From Rickettsia rhipicephali str. 3-7-female6-CWPP (GTDB taxonomy: Bacteria; Pseudomonadota; Alphaproteobacteria; Rickettsiales; Rickettsiaceae), in NCBI RefSeq assembly GCF_000284075.1, contig NC_017042.1:558001-622000 (forward strand): DNA of 64,000 nt, in the 5' to 3' direction. How positions within the stretch are numbered: the stretch's first letter is position 1; every line of letters begins with the position of its first letter. This document shows positions 39,183 through 48,603 of this stretch, one piece after another. The translations under genes were made by a program, and so were the position numbers. The notes under the pieces are model-generated. The model was given only the letters and a program-made list of their open reading frames with translations, did not search any database and had not been told where the DNA came from.

Positions 39183-40797
39183 TTAATTACATTTGTTATA
39201 CTCAATCGCTGCTTTAATAAACTGAATAAATAACGGATGAGCTTCAAAAGGTTTAGATTTAAATTCCGGATGAAATTGTACTCCTACGAACCAACGCAGT
39301 AGCGGTAGTTCAATTATTTCTACAATCTCTTTATCTTTTGAAAAACCGCTAAATACTATTCCGTGTTTTTCAAAAATATTTTGAAATTCATTATTAAATT
39401 TATATCTATGACGATGTCTCTCATTTATTTCAAGGCTTTTATAAGCATTAGCTGCAATGGTACTTGCGACCAAACTACAAGGATAAGAGCCGAGCCTCAT
39501 AGTCTTTTTTACATTTTCAATTGTTATTTTTGAGTCTTCACAGTTTTTATTTATTTTCTCAATAATTTTTGTACCGTCTACTTGAAATTCTTCCGTTACT
39601 GCATCTTTAATACCGATTAAATTCTGAGCTATTTCGATCGTCGCAAGTTGCATACCGAAACATATTCCAAAAAAAGGTATGTTATTAGTACGGGCATATT
39701 TTATTGCTATAATTTTTCCTTTAGTCGCCCGTTCTCCAAATCCGCCTGGTACTAAAATCCCATCTATATCTAATAATTTTTTATTAATATTCTCTTCAGT
39801 TAGATTTTCAGCATTTATCCATACTAAATCAATTTTGTATTTGTAATAAATACCTGCATGATCAAGTGCCTCGATTACTGATTTATAAGCATCTTTTAAT
39901 TTATGATATTTAGCTATTATAGCGATTCTTACTTTTGAATTAGAATCTTTTAGCCTATTAATTATATCATGCCATTTATCTAATTTAGACGGCATGGCAT
40001 TAATATTAAAAAATTTTAATACTTTATTGTCAAGACCTGAATTATGATATGCAATCGGTACTAAATATATATTTTTTTGATCTATTGCCGGAACAACATA
40101 CTCAGATTCTATATTACAAAATAAAGCTATTTTATCTATTTCGCCTTTTGAAATGTTACGTTCTGCACGACACACTAGTATATTAGGTGAAATACCTATA
40201 GCGCGTAATGCTTTAACTGAGTGTTGGGTAGGTTTTATTTTTAATTCACGGGCGGTTTTAACATAAGGTAATAATGTTAAATGAATAAATAAACAATTTT
40301 CGCTTTCTTAATTTGTTACCAATTTGCCTTATAGCTTCAAAAAACGGTAGACCTTCAATATCACCGACTGTACCGCCTATTTCACAAATAATGAAATCAA
40401 AACCCTTGGTGTTTGAAAATATAAAATCTTTTATTATATTTGTAACATGTGGGATGACTTGAACAGTAACGCCGGCGTAATTTCCTAAACGTTCATCTTT
40501 AAGTAATTTTGAGTATATCGTACCTGTTGTGATGCTATCAAATTTGCATGCGGCAACTCCGGTAAAACGTTCATAATGTCCAAGATCTAGATCGGTTTCT
40601 GCTCCGTCATCGGTTACATATACCTCACCATGTTCGTGAGGATTCATAGTTCCCGGGTCAATGTTAAGATAAGGGTCTAGTTTTCGTACACTGACTCTAA
40701 AACCTTTCGCTTGCAATAGCATAGCAAGAGATGCTGCCGTTAGACCTTTACCGAGTGATGAAACAACACCGCCGGTAACAAAAATGAAATGTACCAT
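39183..40797 (-). pseudogene. pyrG: CTP synthase, split by a single-base frameshift
   Basis: CTP synthase makes CTP from UTP and glutamine. The N-terminal synthetase part from ATG 40797 is normal ([59 protein letters not shown]). At about 40301-40306 one extra base turns [19 protein letters not shown] into a stop-bound frame. The correct frame resumes and gives the glutaminase domain ([20 protein letters not shown] with the Cys, VQFHPEFKS with the His) to 39183. One base would restore about 537 residues. This could be a real lesion, programmed shifting or a sequencing error. It follows the CTP-using kdsB by 2 bases. Confidence 0.85.
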
Positions 40798-40799
40798 TA

Positions 40800-41540
40800 T
40801 TATAAACCTAGTTTACTAATATTTTCGTAAAATTTTACTGCTTTTTTTAAGTCTTCTTCCGTATCTACGGAAATAGGAACATTCTCAACTAAACATGTAC
40901 CTATAGTCATGCCGTTTTCAAGGACACGTAATTGTTCTAAACATTCTGTTTTTTCTAAAAAAGTTGGCTTAAGAGATACAAATTTTTCTAAAGCGTTTTT
41001 ACGAAAACCATACATGCCTACATGATATAAAAATTCTTCTGCGCCGTTTGGGATAAGACTACGCGAAAAATACAACGCTGTCCCCGCCGAGTCAACCGCT
41101 ACGGTAACATTACTACTAGCTTCCACTGATTCCCTATCTACTTTTACTATCGGTGTAACAATATCGTATTCGCTGTTTTTTAAATATTCTATAATTTTCA
41201 AAATAGAGCTAGGTTCAATGAAAGGCATATCTCCCTGTACATTAACTATGTAATTAATGTTTTGATTATTTGGAATTAATTTAAAAGCTTCATAAGTACG
41301 ATCAGTACCGGTTGGGATAGCACTATCCGTGAACATTACTTTTCCTCCGACTTTTTTAATAACGCTTGCTATCTCTTCCGAGTCGGTCGCAACATATGTA
41401 TGCTCAAGGCCCGCTTGATTTACTTGTTTGAATACCCGCTCGATTAAAGTTATAGAGCCGATAAGCTGCAGCGGTTTTTGTTTAAGCCTAGTTGAACTTA
41501 GCCTTGAGGGGATAATTATAGCCACGTCCTGATGCTGCAT
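40800..41540 (-). CDS. kdsB: 3-deoxy-manno-octulosonate cytidylyltransferase
   Basis: A 246-residue enzyme that activates Kdo with CTP for lipopolysaccharide core synthesis in the cytoplasm. It has the nucleotide-binding N-terminal [20 protein letters not shown], the central [14 protein letters not shown] with the metal-binding Asp, and [17 protein letters not shown]. The length is typical. It comes just before pyrG, which makes its co-substrate CTP. Confidence 0.97.
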   Translation of the reverse strand: MQHQDVAIIIPSRLSSTRLKQKPLQLIGSITLIERVFKQVNQAGLEHTYVATDSEEIASVIKKVGGKVMFTDSAIPTGTDRTYEAFKLIPNNQNINYIVNVQGDMPFIEPSSILKIIEYLKNSEYDIVTPIVKVDRESVEASSNVTVAVDSAGTALYFSRSLIPNGAEEFLYHVGMYGFRKNALEKFVSLKPTFLEKTECLEQLRVLENGMTIGTCLVENVPISVDTEEDLKKAVKFYENISKLGL

Positions 41541-41572
41541 AAACTTCCTACATTTAAATTAAAAAATAATTG

Positions 41573-41601
41573 TTGACAGATTAGCCTTTTTCGGCGATAA
41601 A
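41573..41601 (+). promoter_or_regulatory. Likely sigma-70 promoter of the tRNA-Lys/tRNA-Ile pair
   Basis: A consensus -35 TTGACA at 41573-41578 is followed after 17 bases by GATAAA at 41596-41601 (four of six matches to TATAAT). The tRNA-Lys gene begins 37 bases further on. Confidence 0.5.
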
Positions 41602-41638
41602 GTAAAACATAATTTTTGAATATATGCAATATATTTAA

Positions 41639-41714
41639 GAGCTCGTAGCTCAGTCGGTAGAGCATTTGACTTTTAATCAAAGGGTCCCGGGTTCGAATCT
41701 CGGCGAGCTCACCA
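41639..41714 (+). tRNA. tRNA-Lys (anticodon TTT)
   Basis: Acceptor GAGCTCG pairs with CGAGCTC; D stem GCTC/GAGC; anticodon stem TTTGA/TCAAA with loop CTTTTAA (anticodon TTT); T arm CCGGG-TTCGAAT-CTCGG; encoded CCA. It is followed after 15 bases by tRNA-Ile. Confidence 0.96.
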
Positions 41715-41729
41715 TACTTCTTACACTGT

Positions 41730-41806
41730 GGGTTTGTAGCTCAGCTGGTTAGAGCACACGCCTGATAAGCGTGAGGTCGGAAGTTCAAGTCTTCTCAAAC
41801 CCACCA
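41730..41806 (+). tRNA. tRNA-Ile (anticodon GAT)
   Basis: Acceptor GGGTTTG pairs with CAAACCC; anticodon stem CACGC/GCGTG with loop CTGATAA (anticodon GAT); GTTCAAGT T loop; encoded CCA. It is probably cotranscribed with tRNA-Lys. Confidence 0.96.
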
Positions 41807-41914
41807 TTCAATCCGCTACAACAATAAAATCTGTATTATCATAATTATAAATCAAGGTAATCATTTATTAATATTGCTAAGTTAGGATGATATTGTCAAA
41901 CTAAGGTTTAGATT

Positions 41915-42208
41915 ATGAAAAAATACAAATTTACTGAAAAAGAACAAGAAATACTAGATTATTTTGAACAAGATGAGCTTTTAGAGTTACCTAAAAAAGA
42001 ACTAGAGAGCCAAAAAAATATAGCTAAAATTGCCGCAGCTAATTTTTTTAAAAAATCGGAAAGAATGAATATTAGATTGCTGTTATACGATTTAAATCAT
42101 ATAAAAAGAATTGCAGCACAAGAAAGAATGCCTTATCAAACTCTTATTGCTAGTGTTGTTGTACAAAAATACGCGTCCGGATATTTAAAATTAGATAAAC
42201 TTAGTTAA
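41915..42208 (+). CDS. BrnA/CopG-family antitoxin, orphan
   Basis: A 97-residue protein with the CopG-type core AAANFFKKSERMNIRLLLYDL followed by the conserved MPYQTLIASVVVQKYASG. It is the intact paralogue of the frameshifted antitoxin at 975-1266. No toxin frame is found upstream, where BrnT would be, in the 108 bases after tRNA-Ile, so it is an orphan. It may act as a stand-alone DNA-binding protein or be a leftover whose toxin was lost. Confidence 0.82.
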   Translation: MKKYKFTEKEQEILDYFEQDELLELPKKELESQKNIAKIAAANFFKKSERMNIRLLLYDLNHIKRIAAQERMPYQTLIASVVVQKYASGYLKLDKLS

Positions 42209-42220
42209 TCAATACTTTTT

Positions 42221-42619
42221 TTATATAAATAACATTTTTTTCTCAATGAGTCTTTTTAGAGGTAGACAAAGGTTAGAGGGTAAATTATCAAGAGCAAACC
42301 ACTACCAGCTTGCTACTTTATGAGGCTCAAGATTCTGTAATTCATGCTCATTTAAACAATGAGCTTTAAGGAAAATCAAGACTTAATGCTTTTGTTCTTT
42401 TTCAAAAATATCGTTAGTCACCGCTATAAATTGTGGGTTTTCAATGATCAGATTTGTTTCTTCTAAAACTTCACGGATAGCACATTCTTCAAATGTTTCT
42501 CCAAATTCTAAATGTCCACCGACAGGAGCATAACTAGACTCACCATGGGAACTAATACAAATTTCATTCCTATTGTTAAAGATTAAAATACCGATACCGA
42601 TGCGTAGGTGGTTAGTCAT
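42221..42619 (-). pseudogene. Nudix hydrolase, two in-frame stops
   Basis: From ATG 42619 the protein starts MTNHLRIGIGILIFNNRNE and contains the Nudix box as GHLEFGETFEECAIREVLEE followed by TN, with GU at its end replaced by NL. TAA at 42383-42385 stops it after 78 residues. The same frame continues with VLIFLKAHCLNEHELQNLEP and WFALDNLPSNLCLPLKRLIE, the usual second half, with a TAG where Trp is expected in front of WF, and ends at 42221. The full length of about 130 residues fits the family. It cleaved nucleoside diphosphate derivatives when intact. Confidence 0.78.
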
Positions 42620-42752
42620 ATCTAACTATTAACTCTGGATTGACTTATTAATAATTAATATCGTATGTTAGCTTCTAAAGCAAACAAAAAAATATTGCTT
42701 ATTTAAATACCGTGAGCTATTTGTAGATTATATTTAATATTTACCTGTAGTT

Positions 42753-44339
42753 ATGAATTCTACCAATCAATTACAAAATAGTAGCTTAACTAATTCTTGG
42801 CTTAGGCTTGGTATTTTATCCTTGGGATTTGCGGGTTTATATTCAATTATTTTGGTGGTACTACGTACTCCGCAATTATCAAGCTTTTTCCCAAATCCGC
42901 ATATTTTCAAATCTGCTTTAATTATTCATGTTAATTTATCGGTATTGATTTGGTTATTGTCCGTTACGGCTAGTGTTTGGGGGGGTGAAACGTCATTGCG
43001 AGGAGAGGCGCAGCCTCGACGCGGCAATCTCATGAAACAATACAAAATTCCTGAGATTGCCACGCTCTCTACGTTCGCTCGCAATGACGTGTTTCGCCTT
43101 TACCCCAAACTTGCTTTTCTAGCTACTCTTCTAATCACCATCTCCCCAATAGCCGGGCATAATCCGGTGATGAATAATTATATACCGATGCTTGAAAATA
43201 TCGTATTTATTTTGGGGTTAAGCTTATTTGGTGTTACGTTGCTATTGTACGCTATAAATATTTTATATTTCTTCGATTGGACAAACTTAAATAGTCTAGT
43301 TAATTTTACCGTATTATCGACTATTATAATGTTTATTTTAAGCTGTGTTTGTTTTGGATGGTCTTATAATGGCTTGCAAAACATCATTCAAATTATTCCA
43401 ATCGAGATAGAATTTTATTATGAATTACTTTTTTGGAGCGGAGGTCATTTACTGCAATTTATATATACTCAAATATTAATATTTATTTGGGTTAGTTTAT
43501 TTAGAAAGTTAATAGCTAGAGAATTGAAATTTCAAAAATTCTATCTTTTCTTACTTTATTTAAATTTTATTTTCGGAATTCTTACACTTTTCGGTCATGT
43601 ATTTTATGATATTATCGATGGAGCCTTCAAAGTATTCTATACAAATCATATGAAATATCTAGGCGGCATTGCTCCTGTTTTATGTTTAATAGGTATGGGG
43701 GTTGAGTTGGTGTGGGTATTTGTCATCCCGCGATTTGATCGCGAGATCCAAACAAAATATCAGAATAATGTTATAGATCTCGCGATCAAGCTGCGGGATG
43801 ACACGGTTACAATAAATGACAGAGTAATCAAAACCATCTTACTTTGCTCTATTACTTTATTCTTACTTGGCGGGCTTATAGCAATGAATATCACAGGTAT
43901 AAATGTAGCAATTCCTGCTCATTATCACGGGTCTATAGTAGGGATTAGCATTGCTTGTATGGGGTGTAGTTATTTGGGTATTGGGAGGTATCAACGTCAT
44001 TGCGAGCGACTAAAAAGAGCGTGGCAATCTCATGAGGTAATACAAAAACTCCCTAGATTGCCGCGTCGGCACTTCGTGCCTCCTCACAATGACAATATTA
44101 TTAATTTTACATTTTACCTCCTAACATTCGGGCAGATTCTGCACATACTAGGTCTAGCATTCGCCGGTGGTTATGGTGTTATGCGGAAAGACCCAAATAG
44201 TGTAATGCCGATGTCAGCTAAGCTATTAATGGGAATGATGAGTGGAGGAGGGTTTATTGCTATAGTAGGCGGCTTGATGTTTGTATATATTTGTGTTAAA
44301 GTAATGTTTTTTAAAAGTATAAAACTAGCACATGAGTAA
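42753..44339 (+). CDS. Haem-copper oxidase subunit I-like membrane protein with three palindromic inserts
   Basis: A 528-residue membrane protein related to subunit I of (cbb3-type) cytochrome oxidases. Several helices carry conserved His: [46 protein letters not shown] and [18 protein letters not shown]. Whether it is an active oxidase is unclear. Three segments are not family sequence: residues about 80-112, 323-350 and 415-447 are encoded by RPEs at 42991-43089, 43721-43803 and 43995-44094. All three keep the frame and fall in loops between helices. The 3' end overlaps folE by 8 bases. Confidence 0.75.
   Translation: MNSTNQLQNSSLTNSWLRLGILSLGFAGLYSIILVVLRTPQLSSFFPNPHIFKSALIIHVNLSVLIWLLSVTASVWGGETSLRGEAQPRRGNLMKQYKIPEIATLSTFARNDVFRLYPKLAFLATLLITISPIAGHNPVMNNYIPMLENIVFILGLSLFGVTLLLYAINILYFFDWTNLNSLVNFTVLSTIIMFILSCVCFGWSYNGLQNIIQIIPIEIEFYYELLFWSGGHLLQFIYTQILIFIWVSLFRKLIARELKFQKFYLFLLYLNFIFGILTLFGHVFYDIIDGAFKVFYTNHMKYLGGIAPVLCLIGMGVELVWVFVIPRFDREIQTKYQNNVIDLAIKLRDDTVTINDRVIKTILLCSITLFLLGGLIAMNITGINVAIPAHYHGSIVGISIACMGCSYLGIGRYQRHCERLKRAWQSHEVIQKLPRLPRRHFVPPHNDNIINFTFYLLTFGQILHILGLAFAGGYGVMRKDPNSVMPMSAKLLMGMMSGGGFIAIVGGLMFVYICVKVMFFKSIKLAHE
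42991..43089. repeat. RPE 1 in the oxidase-like gene
   Basis: CGTCATTGCGAGGAG ... GGCAATCTCATG ... GAGATTGCCACGC ... GCAATGACG, read in frame between membrane helices 2 and 3. Confidence 0.85.
43721..43803. repeat. RPE 2 in the oxidase-like gene
   Basis: TGTCATCCCGCGATTTGATC ... GATCTCGCGATCAAGCTGCGGGATGACA. It is a different family from inserts 1 and 3 and also lies in frame. Confidence 0.85.
43995..44094. repeat. RPE 3 in the oxidase-like gene
   Basis: CGTCATTGCGAGCGAC ... GGCAATCTCATG ... AGATTGCCGCGTCGG ... CACAATGACA, in frame. Confidence 0.85.
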
Positions 44340-44901
44340 ACCAACTAGAGAAGAAGCTAAAGAGGCAGTAAGAACGTTACTAAAATTCATTGGTGAAGAT
44401 CCAAGCAGAGAAGGGCTGCTTAAAACGCCTGATAGAGTAATTAATAGCTACGCAGAAATATTTTCCGGTTATGGAAAGGATGTAGCAAAAATATTAAATA
44501 CCAAGTTTTATGAAACTTGTAATTTTCAAGATTTTATCTTACTGAATATAAAATTTACTTCTTTCTGTGAACATCATATATTACCTTTTAACGGTACAGT
44601 AGATATAGCTTATGTTCCTGATAATTGTATTGTCGGCATAAGTAAGCTAGCACGAATAGTAAATATTTTTGCTAGAAGACTACAAATCCAAGAAAAAATG
44701 ACGGTACAGATAGCAGAAAGCGTGCAGGAGAATTTAAAGCCGCTTGGCGTTGCCGTTAAGATTTCTGCTGTACATAGCTGTATGTCAATGCGTGGCGTAA
44801 TGCAAGATAATAGCGTTATGAATACCATGCATTATACGGGTATATTTGCCGAACAGCAGAAATATCGTCATGAGTTTTTAAACCTTACTGCTAAAAGATG
44901 A
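44332..44901 (+). CDS. folE: GTP cyclohydrolase I
   Basis: A 189-residue enzyme opening the GTP ring to dihydroneopterin triphosphate, the first step toward folate. Signatures are [16 protein letters not shown], the zinc site in [13 protein letters not shown] with its Cys and His and the second Cys in [10 protein letters not shown], and the purine-binding [17 protein letters not shown]. The length is typical. The start overlaps the oxidase-like gene by 8 bases. Confidence 0.96.
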   Translation: MSKPTREEAKEAVRTLLKFIGEDPSREGLLKTPDRVINSYAEIFSGYGKDVAKILNTKFYETCNFQDFILLNIKFTSFCEHHILPFNGTVDIAYVPDNCIVGISKLARIVNIFARRLQIQEKMTVQIAESVQENLKPLGVAVKISAVHSCMSMRGVMQDNSVMNTMHYTGIFAEQQKYRHEFLNLTAKR

Positions 44902-44912
44902 TACGTTATTAA

Positions 44913-45027
44913 TATCATTTCTGCGGAAGCGGGAATCCAGTAATTTTGTCATACCGCGACTTGATCGCGGTATCCAGAAAAAAATTTAAAAAAATTGGAT
45001 CCCGTGGTCTCAAGCCACGGGATGACA
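44913..45027. repeat. RPE plus half-element upstream of proS
   Basis: A short half (CATTTCTGCGGAAGCGGGAATCC) precedes a full element TGTCATACCGCGACTTGATC ... CCGTGGTCTCAAGCCACGG ... TGACA (44947-45027). Confidence 0.8.
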
Positions 45028-45067
45028 AAATAAATGATTATAAATATAGCAAGAAAGTAAATAAAAT

Positions 45068-46354
45068 ATGTTATTATCAAAATATTTTTTACCTGTGTTA
45101 AAGGAAGAGCCAAGTGAAGCTCAAGTAACTTCGCATAAATTAATGCTTAGAAGCGGAATGATTAGGCAGCAAGCAGCAGGGATTTATACTTGGCTTCCGC
45201 TTGGCTTAAAAGTATTGAAGAATATCGAGAATATAGTACGCTTAAATATGAATAAAGCGGGAGCTTTGGAAATTCTAATGCCTTGCATTCAGCCGGCACA
45301 TTTATGGATGGAATCGGGACGTTTTGATAATTACGGTAAAGAAATGCTGAAATTTCAAGATCGCCACGATAATACTTTGCTATTCAGTCCTACTAACGAA
45401 GATATGATTACGGATATTTTTCGTCATAATATTAAGTCATATAAGGATTTGCCGAAAAATCTTTATCATATCCAATGGAAATTTCGTGATGAGATTAGAC
45501 CTCGTTTTGGTGTTATGAGAGGACGAGAGTTTTTAATGAAAGATGCTTATTCTTTTGATATAAATAAAGAAAATGCCGTTAAAACCTATAATCAAATGTA
45601 TAAGGCTTATATCAATGCTTTCAGGGATTTAGGTGTGTTTGCTATCCCTGTTATTGCCGATAACGGTCCGATCGGTGGCAATTTAAGCCATGAGTTTCAT
45701 ATAATCGCTGAAACTGGTGAAAGTACTATTTATTACGATAAAAAATTTAAGACATTAAAAGATAATCCTGATATCGATGTAGAGGAAATTAAAAGTTGGT
45801 ACGCGGCAGCTGAAGAAAAACATGAAGTAAATAAATTACCTATATCTGAACAAGAAATAACCAGCAGTAAGGGAATAGAAGTTGGGCATATTTTTTATAT
45901 AGGCTCAAAATATTCGGTTAATATGAATGCACTTATTAATGATGAGCATGGTAAACTAACTCCTATAGAAATGAGTTCTTACGGCATAGGCATTTCAAGG
46001 TTAGTTGCGGCTATCATAGAAGCAAATTGCGATGAGAAAGGTATCATATGGCCTTCTAGCGTTGCTCCTTTCAAAGTTTCTCTAATTAATTTAAATATTC
46101 ATGATAGTAAATGCGTAGAGCTTGCGGAAATGGCTTATAAAGAGCTATCAGATAAAAATATAGAAGTGTTATATGACGATACCGAAGCACGTCCAGGCAG
46201 TAAATTTGCAACGCATGATCTTATAGGCTCACCTTATCAAATTATAATTGGTCCTAAAAAAGCCGCAAATAATATTGTTGAATTAAAAGATCGTAAAAGT
46301 GGTGTTATAGAAGATATTGAGGTAGGTAGTTCTAATGAGTGTATTGTAAAATAA
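45068..46354 (+). CDS. proS: Prolyl-tRNA synthetase
   Basis: A 428-residue class II synthetase. Motif 1 is around [18 protein letters not shown], motif 2 is [25 protein letters not shown], motif 3 is [15 protein letters not shown], and the anticodon-binding domain begins [11 protein letters not shown]. It lacks the long editing insertion of the E. coli-type enzyme, as is usual in alphaproteobacteria, so mischarged Ala-tRNA must be cleared otherwise. Confidence 0.96.
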   Translation: MLLSKYFLPVLKEEPSEAQVTSHKLMLRSGMIRQQAAGIYTWLPLGLKVLKNIENIVRLNMNKAGALEILMPCIQPAHLWMESGRFDNYGKEMLKFQDRHDNTLLFSPTNEDMITDIFRHNIKSYKDLPKNLYHIQWKFRDEIRPRFGVMRGREFLMKDAYSFDINKENAVKTYNQMYKAYINAFRDLGVFAIPVIADNGPIGGNLSHEFHIIAETGESTIYYDKKFKTLKDNPDIDVEEIKSWYAAAEEKHEVNKLPISEQEITSSKGIEVGHIFYIGSKYSVNMNALINDEHGKLTPIEMSSYGIGISRLVAAIIEANCDEKGIIWPSSVAPFKVSLINLNIHDSKCVELAEMAYKELSDKNIEVLYDDTEARPGSKFATHDLIGSPYQIIIGPKKAANNIVELKDRKSGVIEDIEVGSSNECIVK

Positions 46355-46363
46355 AGAGATATA

Positions 46364-46464
46364 CGTCATTACGAGGAAATTGCATAGCAATTGATGAGGC
46401 AATCTCAGGAGTTTGTTATTATTTCATGAGATTGTCACGCAGTCTACGGCTGTTCGCAATGACG
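46364..46464. repeat. RPE downstream of proS
   Basis: CGTCATTACGAGG ... GGCAATCTCAGG ... GAGATTGTCACGCAG ... GCAATGACG. An outer-arm-like GAGTCATGCAATAAGGC follows at 46471-46487. Confidence 0.8.
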
Positions 46465-46532
46465 ATTTTGGAGTCATGCAATAAGGCTAATACCCTATGG
46501 GAATGATATAGAAAAAATATTCTTCGTAGACA

Positions 46533-46558
46533 ATGATAGTATCATATGATACTATCAT
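46533..46558. promoter_or_regulatory. Perfect 26-bp palindrome before fic (candidate operator)
   Basis: ATGATAGTATCAT followed directly by its own reverse complement, ending 3 bases before the fic ATG at 46562. The position over the translation start and the perfect symmetry fit a repressor site or an RNA hairpin that hides the start. Confidence 0.5.
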
Positions 46559-46561
46559 ATA

Positions 46562-47530
46562 ATGAATAGTAAACCGTCTTTTCAAAGAACTAATAAAATC
46601 TTGGAGTTGTCACAAGATATTTCTTATGAGCTTGGTATTTTAGCCGGTAGCAAGCTTTACTCTCAACCTATAAAACTTAGAAAAAATAATCAAATTAAAA
46701 CCATCCATTCTTCTTTAGCAATTGAAGGAAATAGTTTAAGCGTAGAGCAGATAACCGATATAATAAACGGCAAGCGTGTACTTGCACCTGAAAAAGATAT
46801 TTTAGAAGTAAAAAATGCTATAAAACTATACAATAATCTGACTATATTTAATCCCTTCAAAATTGAATCATTATTAAAAGCACATGAGATATTAATGCAA
46901 GGATTAGTAGAAGATAACGGAAAGTGGCGTAAAGGTAATGCCGCTATATTTAAAGGTACAGAGATTATACATTTTGCCCCTACGGCAAGCCGTGTATCTT
47001 TATTAATGCAGGATTTATTTGAGTTTATAGCACAAGATAAGAAAATTTCTGGAATAGTTAAAGCTTGTATATTTCATTATGAGTTTGAATTTATCCATCC
47101 TTTTTCAGACGGTAATGGACGAATCGGTAGATTATGGCAACAATTATTACTAATGCAAGCTAATAAAATTCTTGAGTATATTTCCGTTGAAAGTTTGATA
47201 AGGAATAATCAAAGTGAATATTATAGTGTTTTAAGTAAGTGTGATAAGCTTGGTGAATCGACCTTATTTATCGAGTTTATGCTTGATAAAATAGTTGCAG
47301 CATTAAGATTATATAGTAATAATATTACATATGAGGCAAATACGCCTTTATCTAGAATGGAATTTGCTAAAGTTCATTTAATAGATCAATGGTTTTCTAG
47401 AAAAGATTATATTACTGTACATAAAAATATTTCTACGGCAACGGCTAGTAGAGATTTGTTATATGGTTTAGAGCGTAAACTTTTAATAAGTAAAGGGGAT
47501 AAGAATCAAACTTATTATAAGTTTGTGTAG
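46562..47530 (+). CDS. Fic-domain protein (adenylyltransferase, class II)
   Basis: A 322-residue Fic protein that probably transfers AMP or a related group from a nucleotide to a target protein. The catalytic motif HPFSDGNGRIGR is at residues 179-190. The inhibitory helix motif S-x3-E-G/N is seen as SLAIEGN, with Glu55 near the N-terminus, as in class II self-inhibited Fic enzymes. A C-terminal winged-helix-like part (SRMEFAKVHLIDQWFSRKDY) could bind DNA or target. A perfect palindrome sits just before the start. Whether it acts on host or bacterial protein is not known. Confidence 0.93.
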   Translation: MNSKPSFQRTNKILELSQDISYELGILAGSKLYSQPIKLRKNNQIKTIHSSLAIEGNSLSVEQITDIINGKRVLAPEKDILEVKNAIKLYNNLTIFNPFKIESLLKAHEILMQGLVEDNGKWRKGNAAIFKGTEIIHFAPTASRVSLLMQDLFEFIAQDKKISGIVKACIFHYEFEFIHPFSDGNGRIGRLWQQLLLMQANKILEYISVESLIRNNQSEYYSVLSKCDKLGESTLFIEFMLDKIVAALRLYSNNITYEANTPLSRMEFAKVHLIDQWFSRKDYITVHKNISTATASRDLLYGLERKLLISKGDKNQTYYKFV

Positions 47531-47593
47531 TTTTTAATGTCATTCCCGCTTTCGTGTATGTGTGTTAACTTAAGAGAAGAAAAAATCTCTGAT

Positions 47594-47691
47594 GCCATTC
47601 CCGCGAAAGCGGGAATTCAGTACTTTAAAGCTTTTTAAAAGCTCGATTTATCTTGTTTTATCCCTAGATTTCTGCTTTCGCAAGAATAACA
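47594..47691. repeat. RPE between fic and the small membrane protein
   Basis: GCCATTCCCGCGAAAGCGGG ... CTGCTTTCGCAAGAATAACA, with an AAAGCTTTTTAAAAGCT hairpin inside. A lone half (TGTCATTCCCGC) is at 47538-47549. Confidence 0.72.
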
Positions 47692-47720
47692 TCATATCAC
47701 TGATTCAAAAAGAGATTAAC

Positions 47721-47927
47721 ATGAAAAATTTTATAAAATATTTGTTTTTTACCGGTCTATATATAGTAGTGACGATAATAGTTGCTTATATGGTTTTGGC
47801 TCAAACTATTCCTAACGATGGGCAGTGTCATATGATGGATAGACCGCTTGTTATTCATTACATCTTAGCAGCAATTATTACCGCTTTACCGACACTAATT
47901 TTAATATATAGTAAAAAGAAAAAGTAA
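47721..47927 (+). CDS. Small membrane protein of unknown function
   Basis: A 68-residue protein with two membrane helices ([22 protein letters not shown] and [19 protein letters not shown]), a short loop containing Cys and two Met ([10 protein letters not shown]), and a basic tail. ATG 47721 is preceded by AGAGA. The open frame further upstream (from 47592) is repeat sequence. It lies 4 bases before ruvA, so the two are cotranscribed. I do not recognise the family. Confidence 0.7.
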   Translation: MKNFIKYLFFTGLYIVVTIIVAYMVLAQTIPNDGQCHMMDRPLVIHYILAAIITALPTLILIYSKKKK

Positions 47928-47931
47928 ATAT

Positions 47932-48543
47932 ATGATCGGTAAATTAAGCGGTAAAGTTGATTCCCAAGGCGATGATTACGTTATAATTGACGTAAATGGG
48001 GTAGGGTACTTAGTCTATGCTTCAGGTAAAACTTTAGGTAAACTTGCTGAAGGGGAGTTTTATAAACTATTTATCGAAACCCATGTTAGAGAGGAACATA
48101 TTCATCTTTACGGTTTTTTGACTCTAGAAGAGAAGAATTTTTTTAATTTGCTACAATCAGTAAACGGTATAGGTACAAGAATGGCTTTATCTATCTTATC
48201 AAGCCTTACGCCTTCGGATATTCAAATTGCTGTAAATAATGAAGATAAAAATATATTTAAAGCAATATCCGGAGTAGGGGCTAAACTTGCTGAACGTATA
48301 GTGTTAGAGCTGAAAGGTAAAGTAGCGAAAATATCAAGCGGTTCAGCTATTATTAAAGATAGCTTAAATATTAAGAATATCACACCCGTTGCAAGTAATG
48401 AAGTAATAAAAGCTCTAGTAAATCTAGGATTTTCTAGATTTGAAGCTCAAAACGCCGTTCAAGGCATCATTACCCAACATCCCGAAACCTCTATTGATGA
48501 ATTAATCAAAACAGCCCTGAAAAATCGAAATTCTAATTTTTAG
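47932..48543 (+). CDS. ruvA: Holliday junction DNA helicase subunit RuvA
   Basis: A 203-residue protein binding Holliday junctions as a tetramer and loading RuvB. Domain I is the N-terminal OB fold ([29 protein letters not shown]). Domain II has the two helix-hairpin-helix motifs ([16 protein letters not shown] and [19 protein letters not shown]). Domain III is the C-terminal [19 protein letters not shown] that contacts RuvB. RuvB is encoded 1.2 kb downstream instead of adjacent. Confidence 0.97.
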   Translation: MIGKLSGKVDSQGDDYVIIDVNGVGYLVYASGKTLGKLAEGEFYKLFIETHVREEHIHLYGFLTLEEKNFFNLLQSVNGIGTRMALSILSSLTPSDIQIAVNNEDKNIFKAISGVGAKLAERIVLELKGKVAKISSGSAIIKDSLNIKNITPVASNEVIKALVNLGFSRFEAQNAVQGIITQHPETSIDELIKTALKNRNSNF

Positions 48544-48603
48544 TTGATAAATTAGCAGTTATTTTATATTAATTTTAATTACTAAAATTAATAGGTAAAA
48601 TAT

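Noticed and set aside
42209-42382. A separate plus-strand gene after the orphan antitoxin.
   Set aside because: No good frame is present on the plus strand; the segment is the second half of the minus-strand Nudix pseudogene.
47592-47720. Longer form of the small membrane protein beginning at 47592.
   Set aside because: This part is repeat sequence; ATG 47721 has AGAGA upstream and begins the natural membrane helix.
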